NCBI GenBank assembly: GCA_900542675.1
Contig: UQOT01000025.1
Span: 1-23,467, forward strand
Source of the DNA: an uncultured Eubacteriales bacterium
GTDB taxonomy: Bacteria; Bacillota; Clostridia; Monoglobales; Monoglobaceae
DNA: 23,467 bases
Direction of reading: 5' to 3'
Shown: positions 8,682 to 14,879 of the stretch, piece after piece
How positions within the stretch are numbered: position 1 is the stretch's first letter
Layout of the letters: the number at the start of each line of letters is the position of its first letter
Program-made: the position numbers and the translations under genes
The notes under the pieces: generated by a model
Told to the model about the DNA's origin: nothing
Databases searched by the model: none
Seen by the model: only the letters and a program-made list of their open reading frames with translations

Positions 8682-9551
8682 TTAATTTTCAGATGTCGTA
8701 ATCGTTATATTGCTGCCGTCGCTTGAGGCAATTATATCGCCTTGTAAATCCGTTCTGTATACAATTGCGTCTGCGTCTTTAAGACGGCTTAAAACGGCCT
8801 CGGACGGGTGGCCGTTGTTGTTCTTTCCAACGGATATTACGGCATACTTCGGCATTATTTCACGCAGAAATACGTATGAAGTTGAAGTATCGGAGCCGTG
8901 GTGACCGACCTTTAATACGTCCGCCGATAAGTCATAGCCGGCGTTTATAATGTCTGCTTCTTCTGCACGCTCCGCGTCGCCCGTAAATAAAAAAGAGGTA
9001 TCGCCGTAGGTCAGCTTCATCACTATAGAGCTGTTGTTAGTCTCCTTCGGATTTTCGTTAATTGGTCCGAAAATTTCAATTTTACAGCTTCCGAGCGTAA
9101 ACTTATCGCCCGCCTTGGGGTGCTCAATTGTTAACCCCTGTGCGGCGGTTTTTTCTTTAAAATTTTCATATGCCTTTGTATCTGCATCTTTTTGGGGCGC
9201 AAGAACATTTTTCACTTGGACAACGGAAAGTGCGCCCGATAATCCGCCGACATGATCCTCGTGCGCGTGGGAGCAAATAATATAGTCAAGCGTTTCTATA
9301 TTTAATTTTTTCAGGTATGCAGCAATCAAGTTACTGTCCGAGGCGTTTCCGCCGTCAATCAGCATTGACCCGCCGTCGCACAGCACCAGCGCCGCATCCG
9401 CCTGCCCCACGTCAATATAATGAACCTCAAAATATGAATTTGACGCCAAAGGCGGATTAGAAGCAACATTATCGCCCCTCATCTCCAAACCGCAAGCCGT
9501 CAGATTTAAGCATAACATAATACCGAACAAAAATAAAAAGATTTTTTTCAT
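8682..9551 (-). CDS. ComEC/Rec2-like metallo-beta-lactamase-fold lipoprotein
   Basis: 289 residues. The N-terminus is a lipoprotein signal (MKKIFLFLFGIMLCLNLTAC) with lipobox LTAC and lipidated Cys20, so the protein should be anchored on the outer face of the membrane. The body matches the metallo-beta-lactamase domain found at the C-terminus of ComEC: FEVHYIDVGQADAALV, LIDGGN, the metal motif HAHEDH at 95-100, FLFTGDAE, and KVGHHGSDTS. Free-standing forms lack the ComEC channel region, so this is not the competence channel itself. The activity is probably that of a hydrolase or nuclease, but the substrate is unknown. The start ATG follows AGGAG. It is divergent from a small XRE regulator across an operator-rich space and may be its target. 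Confidence 0.9.
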   Translation of the reverse strand: MKKIFLFLFGIMLCLNLTACGLEMRGDNVASNPPLASNSYFEVHYIDVGQADAALVLCDGGSMLIDGGNASDSNLIAAYLKKLNIETLDYIICSHAHEDHVGGLSGALSVVQVKNVLAPQKDADTKAYENFKEKTAAQGLTIEHPKAGDKFTLGSCKIEIFGPINENPKETNNSSIVMKLTYGDTSFLFTGDAERAEEADIINAGYDLSADVLKVGHHGSDTSTSYVFLREIMPKYAVISVGKNNNGHPSEAVLSRLKDADAIVYRTDLQGDIIASSDGSNITITTSEN

Positions 9552-9579
9552 AATGAATTTCTCCTAAATAATAATGGCA

Positions 9580-9662
9580 TTAGTGATATATAACTAATTA
9601 TATCATATTTTTATAGTTAGTGAAATATCACTAACTAAATTTGTTTTAGTTATATATCATTA
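9580..9662. promoter_or_regulatory. Three related operator-like palindromes between the lipoprotein and XRE genes
   Basis: The centre site (9614-9637) is a perfect palindrome with arms TAGTTAGTGA and TCACTAACTA around AATA. The flanking sites share its half-sites: TTAGTGATATATAACTAA at 9580-9597 and TTAGTTATATATCATTA at 9646-9662, roughly inverted copies of each other. The layout suits cooperative dimer binding by the adjacent XRE protein, controlling both divergent genes. Confidence 0.7.
9597..9624 (-). promoter_or_regulatory. Promoter of the MBL-fold lipoprotein
   Basis: Minus strand: -35 TTCACT (plus 9619-9624), a 16-base spacer, and -10 TATAAT (plus 9597-9602). The -35 lies inside the central operator palindrome and the -10 abuts the left one, so a bound repressor would block it. 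The plus-strand promoter for the regulator is less clear; a possible -10, TATAAT, sits at 9661-9666. Confidence 0.55.
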
Positions 9663-9687
9663 TAATAATATATTTTGGGAGGATAAC

Positions 9688-9930
9688 ATGGGAATATACG
9701 ATGTTGTGGTAAGAAGGATATTATCGTTATGCAAAGAACAGGGTATAACACCGAATGGCTTAAGCTATATATCGGGTGTATCACAGTCAACGATAAAGAG
9801 TATATTAAACGGTGAAAGTGAAAATCCGGGTATTGTTACAATTAAAAAGTTGTGCGATGGTTTTAATATAACCATATCGGACTTTTTTGATACTGCAGAA
9901 TTTAAGGGTTTGGAACAGGAAATGAAGTAA
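9688..9930 (+). CDS. XRE-family (Cro/C1-type) helix-turn-helix regulator
   Basis: 80 residues, almost entirely one HTH_3 domain: VVRRILSLCKEQGI, then the recognition region SYISGVSQSTIKSILNG, then TIKKLCDGFNITISDFF. This is the typical single-domain form, with no ligand or peptidase domain. The start ATG follows GGGAGGATAAC. It lies divergent from the metallo-beta-lactamase-fold lipoprotein, and the space between carries three related palindromes. It is therefore probably an autoregulator that also controls the lipoprotein gene. No phage or toxin partner is adjacent on the plus strand. Confidence 0.88.
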   Translation: MGIYDVVVRRILSLCKEQGITPNGLSYISGVSQSTIKSILNGESENPGIVTIKKLCDGFNITISDFFDTAEFKGLEQEMK

Positions 9931-10013
9931 TAGGTATCTTTCGGTGCTTTGCATTACAAAAGTATGGAGAATTTGTTTGGGAATGTATATAAGATATAGA
10001 TTGGCTCTTTAAG

Positions 10014-10325
10014 AGGCGCCCCAACGGGGAGCTGTCAGCCGAAAGGCTGACTGAGGGGGTTGCTGTATTCGGCTGCCCCATATTTTTTGCCGCCAATTTT
10101 CACGAAATACGCCAAACTATTTGTAGGGAACGACGACCGTGGCCACACACGTAGTGTGTGACGGCAGAAATGAGCGATTGTACGCCACATTATGCAATGC
10201 CTTTCATATGAATACACACCTCGGCGTTCCGTGCAAACTAACGGTTAGCGCTAAAGAATATGGGATTGGCACATACTGAACCCCCTCAGTCACGCTGCGC
10301 GTGCCAGCTCCCCGTAGGGGCGCCT
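10014..10325. mobile_element. Inverted-repeat (MITE-like) element of about 312 bp with a nested repeat module
   Basis: The left arm, starting AGGCGCCCCAACGGGGAGCTG at 10014, and the right arm, ending CAGCTCCCCGTAGGGGCGCCT at 10325, are imperfect inverted repeats. Both continue through GACTGAGGGGGTT (inverted on the right at 10279-10292) and more weakly to about 80 bases. The left arm also holds a small hairpin (GTCAGCC / GGCTGAC, 10034-10051). The core carries the GTAGGGAACG / CGTTCCGTGC module also seen at 8467-8579, split here by about 80 bases that include the palindrome CACACAC-GTA-GTGTGTG (10144-10160). Short open frames across it look spurious. Such families are common and dispersed in clostridial genomes; transposition by a transposase elsewhere is inference. 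Confidence 0.65.
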
Positions 10326-10411
10326 TTTTGTTGGAAATGTTTGCTCGTGTATTTACGTCACCATATAATAAGAGATTGATAATCATTAAAGTTAAATTTA
10401 TGTTACACGTA

Positions 10412-10440
10412 TTGCACTATTATGTCATATCGTGTATAAT
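10412..10440 (+). promoter_or_regulatory. Promoter of the candidate type I toxin mRNA
   Basis: -35 TTGCAC (10412-10417), a 17-base spacer, and -10 TATAAT (10435-10440). Transcription is expected to start near 10447, giving a leader of about 74 bases before the small reading frame. Confidence 0.75.
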
Positions 10441-10477
10441 GATTTTGGCAGGTAAAAGGAAATTGAAGGACGGTTGT

Positions 10478-10514
10478 CATCTCCTAAGTTGCTATATGCA
10501 GCAGAAGGGAGGTG
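10478..10514 (+). promoter_or_regulatory. Leader hairpin that would sequester the Shine-Dalgarno sequence
   Basis: CATCTCC at 10478-10484 can pair with GGAGGTG at 10508-10514 (seven pairs, one G-U), covering the ribosome binding site. A small inner stem, TGCT / AGCA (10490-10503), would stabilise the fold. Masked binding sites of this kind are known from type I toxin mRNAs. The pairing was found by eye and no folding energy was computed. Confidence 0.5.
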
Positions 10515-10520
10515 TGGCTA

Positions 10521-10595
10521 ATGTGGAATATATTACTTAAAGTAATTGTTTCTGTTATAATATTTTTTATAATAGTTTCCATAAAAGCAATATAG
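10521..10595 (+). CDS. Candidate type I toxin: 24-residue hydrophobic membrane peptide
   Basis: A short frame of 24 codons (MWNILLKVIVSV to the end SIKAI) preceded by GGAGG eight bases upstream. It is almost wholly Ile, Val, Leu and Phe, with only Lys7 and Lys22 charged, so it should form one transmembrane helix. It has its own promoter, a leader able to hide the ribosome binding site, and a stop codon lying inside a strong terminator-like hairpin. A consensus promoter on the other strand would make an RNA complementary to its 3' end. This arrangement resembles TxpA/RatA-type loci of Gram-positive bacteria, where the peptide damages the membrane unless silenced by antisense RNA. I do not recognise the peptide as a named family. 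It could instead be a harmless small membrane protein. Confidence 0.55.
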   Translation: MWNILLKVIVSVIIFFIIVSIKAI

Positions 10596-10622
10596 CTGTC
10601 CTTTGCGCAGAGGACAGCTATA
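10591..10622. terminator. Shared hairpin overlapping the toxin stop codon
   Basis: A perfect 11-bp stem, TATAGCTGTCC (10591-10601) with GGACAGCTATA (10612-10622), and a 10-base loop. On the minus strand it is followed by TTGCTTTTAT, suiting termination of the antisense RNA. On the plus strand the following bases are AT-rich but lack a clean T-run. Confidence 0.65.
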
Positions 10623-10644
10623 TAAAAATATAATTTTCTTCTGT

Positions 10645-10669
10645 GGCAACCGTTTTGCGGTTACCTTTT
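10645..10669 (+). terminator. Terminator of the small-peptide transcript
   Basis: GGCAACCG (10645-10652) pairs with CGGTTACC (10658-10665) with one mismatch and is followed by TTTT. This would end the plus-strand mRNA inside the region complementary to the antisense RNA. Confidence 0.55.
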
Positions 10670-10679
10670 ATCTGCTGTT

Positions 10680-10708
10680 ATTATATCTCTTTTTTTATAT
10701 TTTGTCAA
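10680..10708 (-). promoter_or_regulatory. Consensus promoter for the antisense RNA
   Basis: Minus strand: a perfect -35 TTGACA (plus 10703-10708), a 17-base spacer, and a perfect -10 TATAAT (plus 10680-10685). No gene follows it in that direction within several hundred bases, so it most likely drives a noncoding RNA. Confidence 0.8.
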
Positions 10709-10754
10709 CACATTTTACTGTTTTTATATTAAACAATGGCGTATCTTTTTTTGC

Positions 10755-10783
10755 TTGCGCGGGGGTGAATAGTTTGGTATAAT
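10755..10783 (+). promoter_or_regulatory. Promoter of the YfcE-like operon
   Basis: -35 TTGCGC (10755-10760), a 17-base spacer, and -10 TATAAT (10778-10783), 23 bases upstream of the start codon. Confidence 0.6.
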
Positions 10784-10806
10784 AGTTTTAATAAGGAGCG
10801 ATGTTT

Positions 10807-11355
10807 ATGAAACTATTGATAGCAAGCGATATTCATGGTTCGGAGTATTACTGCAAAAAATTACTTGAGAGGTTTAAGGCGGAAAAGGCGGATAAAATTT
10901 TGCTTCTCGGGGATATTCTTTACCACGGTCCGCGTAATGATTTGCCGCGCGGTTATGCGCCAAAGGCGGTTATAGCAATGCTTAATCCGCTTAAAAACTT
11001 GCTGCTGTGCGTTCGCGGCAACTGTGATACCGAGGTTGACCAGATGGTACTTGACTTTCCGATTACAGCGGACTATGCGTGGCTTAATATTGACGGGCTC
11101 AATATATATTTGGCTCACGGGCATAAATTCGGTGAGGACAATCCGCCGCCGATTGCGGACGGTGATATACTCATCTGCGGACACACGCACATTCCGAAGT
11201 GTGTTCAAAAGGACGGATATATCTATATGAACCCCGGTTCGGTCTCAATCCCTAAGGAGGGCAGCGAACATTCGTATATGATATACGAAAACAGCGAATT
11301 TATATGGAAGAACCTATCGGGTGAGGCTTATAAAAAATTTGTGTGCGTGCGTTAA
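10807..11355 (+). CDS. yfcE: YfcE/MJ0936-type metallophosphoesterase
   Basis: 182 residues, the usual length. This calcineurin-like family hydrolyses phosphodiesters with Mn2+ or a similar metal; the cellular substrate is not settled. All metal motifs are present: ASDIHG (Asp8, His10), LLGDILYHGPRND, VRGNCD, LAHGHK and CGHTHIP, then NPGSVSIPKEG. I chose the second ATG because the binding site AAGGAG is only about two bases from the first ATG (10801) but eight from this one. It has its own promoter and is followed after 20 bases by a transporter-family gene, so it probably heads a three-gene operon. Confidence 0.92.
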   Translation: MKLLIASDIHGSEYYCKKLLERFKAEKADKILLLGDILYHGPRNDLPRGYAPKAVIAMLNPLKNLLLCVRGNCDTEVDQMVLDFPITADYAWLNIDGLNIYLAHGHKFGEDNPPPIADGDILICGHTHIPKCVQKDGYIYMNPGSVSIPKEGSEHSYMIYENSEFIWKNLSGEAYKKFVCVR

Positions 11356-11375
11356 GTATTTAAGGGGAGATAAAT

Positions 11376-11951
11376 ATGTTTGATTTAAGATTTATAAGGC
11401 GCTCGGTTTTAAGCGGAGTGCTTATTGGTATAGGCGTTATCATAAATTCTTTGTCGGGCAACAAATACGTCGGAGCGGCGCTGTTCAGCTTTGCGCTGCT
11501 CGCGATTATACATAACGGACTGCCGCTCTACACAGGAAAAATCGGATTTATCCGTGAGAATAAAATATCCGATTTGGTTTTAATGCTCATATTTAATTTA
11601 ATCGGTTCGCTTATTCCGGTTTTAATGGTGATTTTCTGTAAGGACGATTTTTTCGGTACGCTTTTTGCGGCGTCTGAAGGAAAGTTCTCGAATAACTTTC
11701 TTGAGCTGTTCTTTTTGGGCGCATTGTGCGGTGTGCTGATGTTTATTGCAGTGTATTCAAAAAATCAAATTATTACTGTATTTTGCATTATGATATTTAT
11801 ACTTTCGGGATTTGAACACTGTATTGCCGACTTTCCATATCTTGTCGTGAACTTTGGCGGTATTAATGCAGTAAAGTTTTTGTGTATAGTTATCGGTAAT
11901 TCGGCCGGTTCAATTCTGACGTATGCTCTTATGGGGAGAAGTTTAAAATGA
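11376..11951 (+). CDS. Short formate/nitrite transporter (FNT) family membrane protein
   Basis: 191 residues with about six hydrophobic helices. FNT features visible are VLSGVLIGIGVI near the N-terminus, NGLPLYTGKIGFI after the second helix, LELFFLGALCGVLMFIAV, and ILSGFEHCIADFPYL, the equivalent of the GFEHS motif of FocA and NirC. FNT proteins are pentameric channels for small monovalent anions such as formate, nitrite or hydrosulfide. This form is much shorter than FocA (about 285 residues), mainly through short loops and tails. The stop overlaps the next gene's start as ATGA. The cargo cannot be told from sequence; formate is plausible in a fermenting anaerobe. Confidence 0.8.
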   Translation: MFDLRFIRRSVLSGVLIGIGVIINSLSGNKYVGAALFSFALLAIIHNGLPLYTGKIGFIRENKISDLVLMLIFNLIGSLIPVLMVIFCKDDFFGTLFAASEGKFSNNFLELFFLGALCGVLMFIAVYSKNQIITVFCIMIFILSGFEHCIADFPYLVVNFGGINAVKFLCIVIGNSAGSILTYALMGRSLK

Positions 11952-12541
11952 CGGAAAAAGAAAAAGCCGCTGCGGGCTATTTGTATAACGCAAATTATGA
12001 CGATGAAATTTTGGCGGATATATCCCGATGCGCAGACCTATGCTTTGAGTATAACAACATACGCCCGTCGGATACTGAGGCAAAGGACAAAAAACTTGCT
12101 GAGATTATAGGCAGTCTCGGCAAGCACGCTGTAGTTACCCAGCCGTTTCACTGCGACTACGGGTATAACGTGACTATGGGCGATTATTTTTATTCAAATT
12201 ATAATCTTGTAATGAATGACGGAGCGAAAATTACTTTCGGTGATTACGTTTTTATTGCGCCTAACTGCTGCTTTACAACCGCCGAGCACGCAATTGACGC
12301 TGAGCAGAGAAATGAAGGTCTTGAAGTTGCAAAACCAATCACGGTTGGCAATAACGTTTGGATAGGGGCGGGCTGCGTAATACTTGCGGGCGTAACAATC
12401 GGCGACAATACGGTAATCGGTGCGGGAAGCGTAGTAACCAAATCAATCCCGCCGAATGTCATAGCGTTCGGTACACCCTGCCGCGCAGTGCGCAAAATTA
12501 CCGAAGCCGACAAAAACAAGTACCCCAAGGCCGACTTTTGA
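11948..12541 (+). CDS. Sugar O-acetyltransferase (maltose/galactoside acetyltransferase type)
   Basis: 197 residues with a left-handed beta-helix, trimeric by family. It transfers acetyl from acetyl-CoA to a sugar hydroxyl. The N-terminal Mac domain (EKEKAAAGYLYNANYDDEIL) is followed by hexapeptide repeats (ITFGDYVFIAPNC, ITVGNNVWIGAGCVILAGV, TIGDNTVIGAGSVV) and the closing GTPCRAVRKI. His114 in TTAEHAIDAEQR corresponds to the catalytic histidine of LacA. It starts at the ATG overlapping the stop of the FNT gene, which suggests translational coupling. The likely role is detoxifying excess intracellular sugars or modifying them before export, as proposed for LacA and Maa; the exact acceptor is unknown. 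Confidence 0.92.
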   Translation: MTEKEKAAAGYLYNANYDDEILADISRCADLCFEYNNIRPSDTEAKDKKLAEIIGSLGKHAVVTQPFHCDYGYNVTMGDYFYSNYNLVMNDGAKITFGDYVFIAPNCCFTTAEHAIDAEQRNEGLEVAKPITVGNNVWIGAGCVILAGVTIGDNTVIGAGSVVTKSIPPNVIAFGTPCRAVRKITEADKNKYPKADF

Positions 12542-12567
12542 TAAAAGCTAAATATACATTATATAAT
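12538..12567 (+). promoter_or_regulatory. Promoter of the arabinofuranosidase gene
   Basis: -35 TTGATA (12538-12543, overlapping the end of the acetyltransferase gene), an 18-base spacer, and -10 TATAAT (12562-12567). Confidence 0.6.
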
Positions 12568-12594
12568 AAATGAGTTGGAGGTATAGTGTACCGT

Positions 12595-14646
12595 ATGATC
12601 TATTATGATTGTAAAATATCTATAAAAAAGAAAAAGGGTGTTGATATTCAGCCTAATATGTACGGTTTGTTTTTTGAGGATATCAACTATGCGGCGGACG
12701 GCGGGCTGTATGCGGAAATGGTCGAAAATCGTTCGTTTGAGGAGCGGATGCACGCGCGCGGAGACAGCGGGACAAAGGATACGTGGGCAGAACCGGGTTA
12801 CGCGTGGAGCACGGATGACGGAAAAATGGAGTACAATACCGAAAATCCGCTTAATGAAAAAAATCTGCACTATTTGGCGTTTGAGGGAAAGTCGTTTAAA
12901 AACAGAGCCTATGACCCAACCGACAAACAAACGGGCGAGGGCGGAATGTATATCGAACAAGGAAAGGACTATAAAATCAGCTTTTATGCACGTTCTTTCT
13001 CATACAATGGCGGCTTTTCCGTAAGGACTGTTAAGGACGGAAAAATCGGATTTAGCGATAAAATTACATCGGCAGACGAAACGAAAAGCAATTATGACGG
13101 CTGGAAAAGATACGAAAAGACGGTCACAGCGATAGAGACAGTTCGTCACGCAGACTTTGTTATTGAGCTTGACGAAAGCGCGGCGGTTGATTTTGATGTG
13201 ATTTCCGTTATGCCGTGCGACGCGGCAGCGGGATTGTTCCGCAGAGATTTGGCGGAGAAATTGCAGGACTTAAATCCCGGGTTCCTGCGCTTCCCGGGCG
13301 GCTGTATTATAGAGGGCTGGGATTTGGACAATGCATACAACTGGAAGGACAGTGTAGGACCGATTGAAGAGAGAAAACAGAATTGGAACCGCTGGGCGAC
13401 GAAAGAGGGCAGTGAGCCGTATAATCAGACATACGGACTGGGGTATTACGAATATTTTATACTATGTGAATATCTCGGCTGTGAACCTGTGCCCGTTCAG
13501 AACGTAGGTATGGCGTGCGAATATCAGGGCGGCAAGGACGGCAATAACTGTGTCGATGTATTTGAAGCGGACGGCGTGACATACACGGCTGAGTTCTACA
13601 AATATATTCAGGATACATTGGATCTTATCGAGTTTGCAAACAGTGTTGATTTTAAAAGCAGCAAGTGGGCGAGGCTTAGGCGTGATATGGGACACAGCGA
13701 GCCGTTCAGGCTTAATAAAATCGGTATCGGCAACGAGCAGTGGCAGTGGAACAATAATAATTGGTATGCGCGATATGAAGCCTTTGAAAAGGAAATTCAT
13801 AAACATTATCCGGATATGAAGCTGATTAGCTCATCCGGCCCGGTAAAGAGCGATGAAGACAGCCCCGAAGGTTCGTTCTCAGGCGCGTGGAAGTGGATAC
13901 GCAGCAATCAGGAAAATAATTGTAAGTTTACATATGCCGTTGATGAGCATTATTATGCAGACGCGAATTGGTTTTTAGAAAACGATTGCCGATATGATGA
14001 ATACGATAGAAAAACAAAGGTTTTCGCGGGTGAATATGCGGCAAGGACATCGCTTACAGATGTTCCCGAAGAGAAGAACAACCTTCAGAGCGCGATTGCA
14101 GAGGCGGCATTTATGACCGGGCTTGAAAGAAACGCCGATGTGGTTTATAGGGCTTCGTATGCACCGCTGTTTGCAAGAATAGGACGCATACAGTGGCACC
14201 CTGATATGATATGGTTTGACGACGCGTCAAGCTACTGCACTCCCGACTACTGGGTACAGCATATGTATATGAATAATAATGGAAGCTATACATTAATAAG
14301 CGAGATTACCAAATCAAATGACAAAGTATATCAGACAGCCTCGTTTGATGAGGAGAGCGGAGATATAATAATTAAGCTGGTTAATCCGTTTGAGTATGAA
14401 CAAAAAATATTATTGGAGCTTGACTCAGCTTTTGATATTACAGGCAAGGCAGAAGTCATAACTCTTTCAAGCGACGATTGGGCGGACCTAAACAGTATTG
14501 CTCAACCCGAAAAGGTGCGTCCTTCATATAAAAACGTAGATGTAACAGCAAATTCAGAATACATATTCCCCAAAATGTCGTTTGTAATTCTCCGTATTCA
14601 TACAACCGAAGGAAAACACGAAACTAAAAAAGCTGTCTCCCAATAG
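12595..14646 (+). CDS. Alpha-L-arabinofuranosidase, glycoside hydrolase family 51
   Basis: 683 residues with no signal peptide, so probably intracellular. It removes L-arabinose from arabinan or arabinoxylan oligosaccharides with retention. GH51 landmarks are NMYGLFFEDINYAADGGLYAEMVENRSFE, a carbohydrate-binding-like insert, PGFLRFPGGCIIEGWDLDNAYNW, and IGIGNEQWQWNNN with acid/base Glu381. Then come DEHYYADANWF and VFAGEYAA with nucleophile Glu480, and the C-terminal beta-sandwich. The start is uncertain: the binding site GGAGGT (12577-12582) is 3 bases from a GTG at 12586 and 12 from this ATG. The gene has its own promoter and terminator. It fits with the pectate lyase and xylosidase as part of a side-chain and pectin-degrading repertoire. 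Confidence 0.94.
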   Translation: MIYYDCKISIKKKKGVDIQPNMYGLFFEDINYAADGGLYAEMVENRSFEERMHARGDSGTKDTWAEPGYAWSTDDGKMEYNTENPLNEKNLHYLAFEGKSFKNRAYDPTDKQTGEGGMYIEQGKDYKISFYARSFSYNGGFSVRTVKDGKIGFSDKITSADETKSNYDGWKRYEKTVTAIETVRHADFVIELDESAAVDFDVISVMPCDAAAGLFRRDLAEKLQDLNPGFLRFPGGCIIEGWDLDNAYNWKDSVGPIEERKQNWNRWATKEGSEPYNQTYGLGYYEYFILCEYLGCEPVPVQNVGMACEYQGGKDGNNCVDVFEADGVTYTAEFYKYIQDTLDLIEFANSVDFKSSKWARLRRDMGHSEPFRLNKIGIGNEQWQWNNNNWYARYEAFEKEIHKHYPDMKLISSSGPVKSDEDSPEGSFSGAWKWIRSNQENNCKFTYAVDEHYYADANWFLENDCRYDEYDRKTKVFAGEYAARTSLTDVPEEKNNLQSAIAEAAFMTGLERNADVVYRASYAPLFARIGRIQWHPDMIWFDDASSYCTPDYWVQHMYMNNNGSYTLISEITKSNDKVYQTASFDEESGDIIIKLVNPFEYEQKILLELDSAFDITGKAEVITLSSDDWADLNSIAQPEKVRPSYKNVDVTANSEYIFPKMSFVILRIHTTEGKHETKKAVSQ

Positions 14647-14668
14647 CATAAAATCATTGGTTTTATGC
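14646..14668 (+). other. Small hairpin at the end of the GH51 gene
   Basis: GCATAAAA (14646-14653) pairs exactly with TTTTATGC (14661-14668) around a 7-base loop, starting at the last base of the stop codon. No T-run follows. It may protect the mRNA end or be incidental. Confidence 0.35.
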
Positions 14669-14707
14669 GCATACTGCCTAAAAAGTAAAATATTGGCACG
14701 ATGAGAG

Positions 14708-14745
14708 AAGCGTCTGTGCGGCTACGCCCGCCCAGACGCTTTTTA
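14708..14745 (+). terminator. Intrinsic terminator after the GH51 gene
   Basis: AAGCGTCTG (14708-14716) pairs with CAGACGCTT (14733-14741), with a GC-rich inner loop, and is followed by TTTATTT. Confidence 0.85.
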
Positions 14746-14818
14746 TTTGACGCAGTCCATCTAATAAATACGTTATACTGAATGGTTTCAAGGATTTTAT
14801 GGTTATATAAATAATTTA

Positions 14819-14847
14819 TTTACAAATGTCGGAAAATATTGTAAAAT
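14819..14847 (+). promoter_or_regulatory. Promoter of agrA-agrC
   Basis: -35 TTTACA (14819-14824), a 17-base spacer, and -10 TAAAAT (14842-14847), giving a very short leader before the AGGGAGG binding site. I see no convincing LytTR repeat here, unlike upstream of agrB. Confidence 0.6.
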
Positions 14848-14879
14848 ATCATATATACTCTTTTTAGGGAGGAATGTAT

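Larger units (their letters stand above)
10583..10673 (-). ncRNA. Candidate antisense antitoxin RNA
   Basis: From the minus-strand promoter at 10680-10708, transcription would start near 10673. The RNA would contain a 5' hairpin (10665-10645, arms GGTAACCG / CGGTTGCC with one mismatch) and a 3' hairpin with an 11-bp perfect stem (10622-10591), followed by TTGCTTTT as a terminator. The length is about 90 nt. It is complementary to the last codons and the whole 3' untranslated region of the small hydrophobic peptide mRNA. Ends are estimates. Confidence 0.55.

Noticed and set aside
10035..10540. Short frames (60-79 residues) on both strands across the repeat element and toxin leader
   Set aside because: They follow inverted-repeat sequence, lack binding sites, and one overlaps the small-peptide leader in a different frame.
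14746..14818. A possible LytTR half-site (TACGTTATA near 14769) before agrA
   Set aside because: There is no second copy at 21 bases and the match is weak, so AgrA control of its own promoter is not supported.
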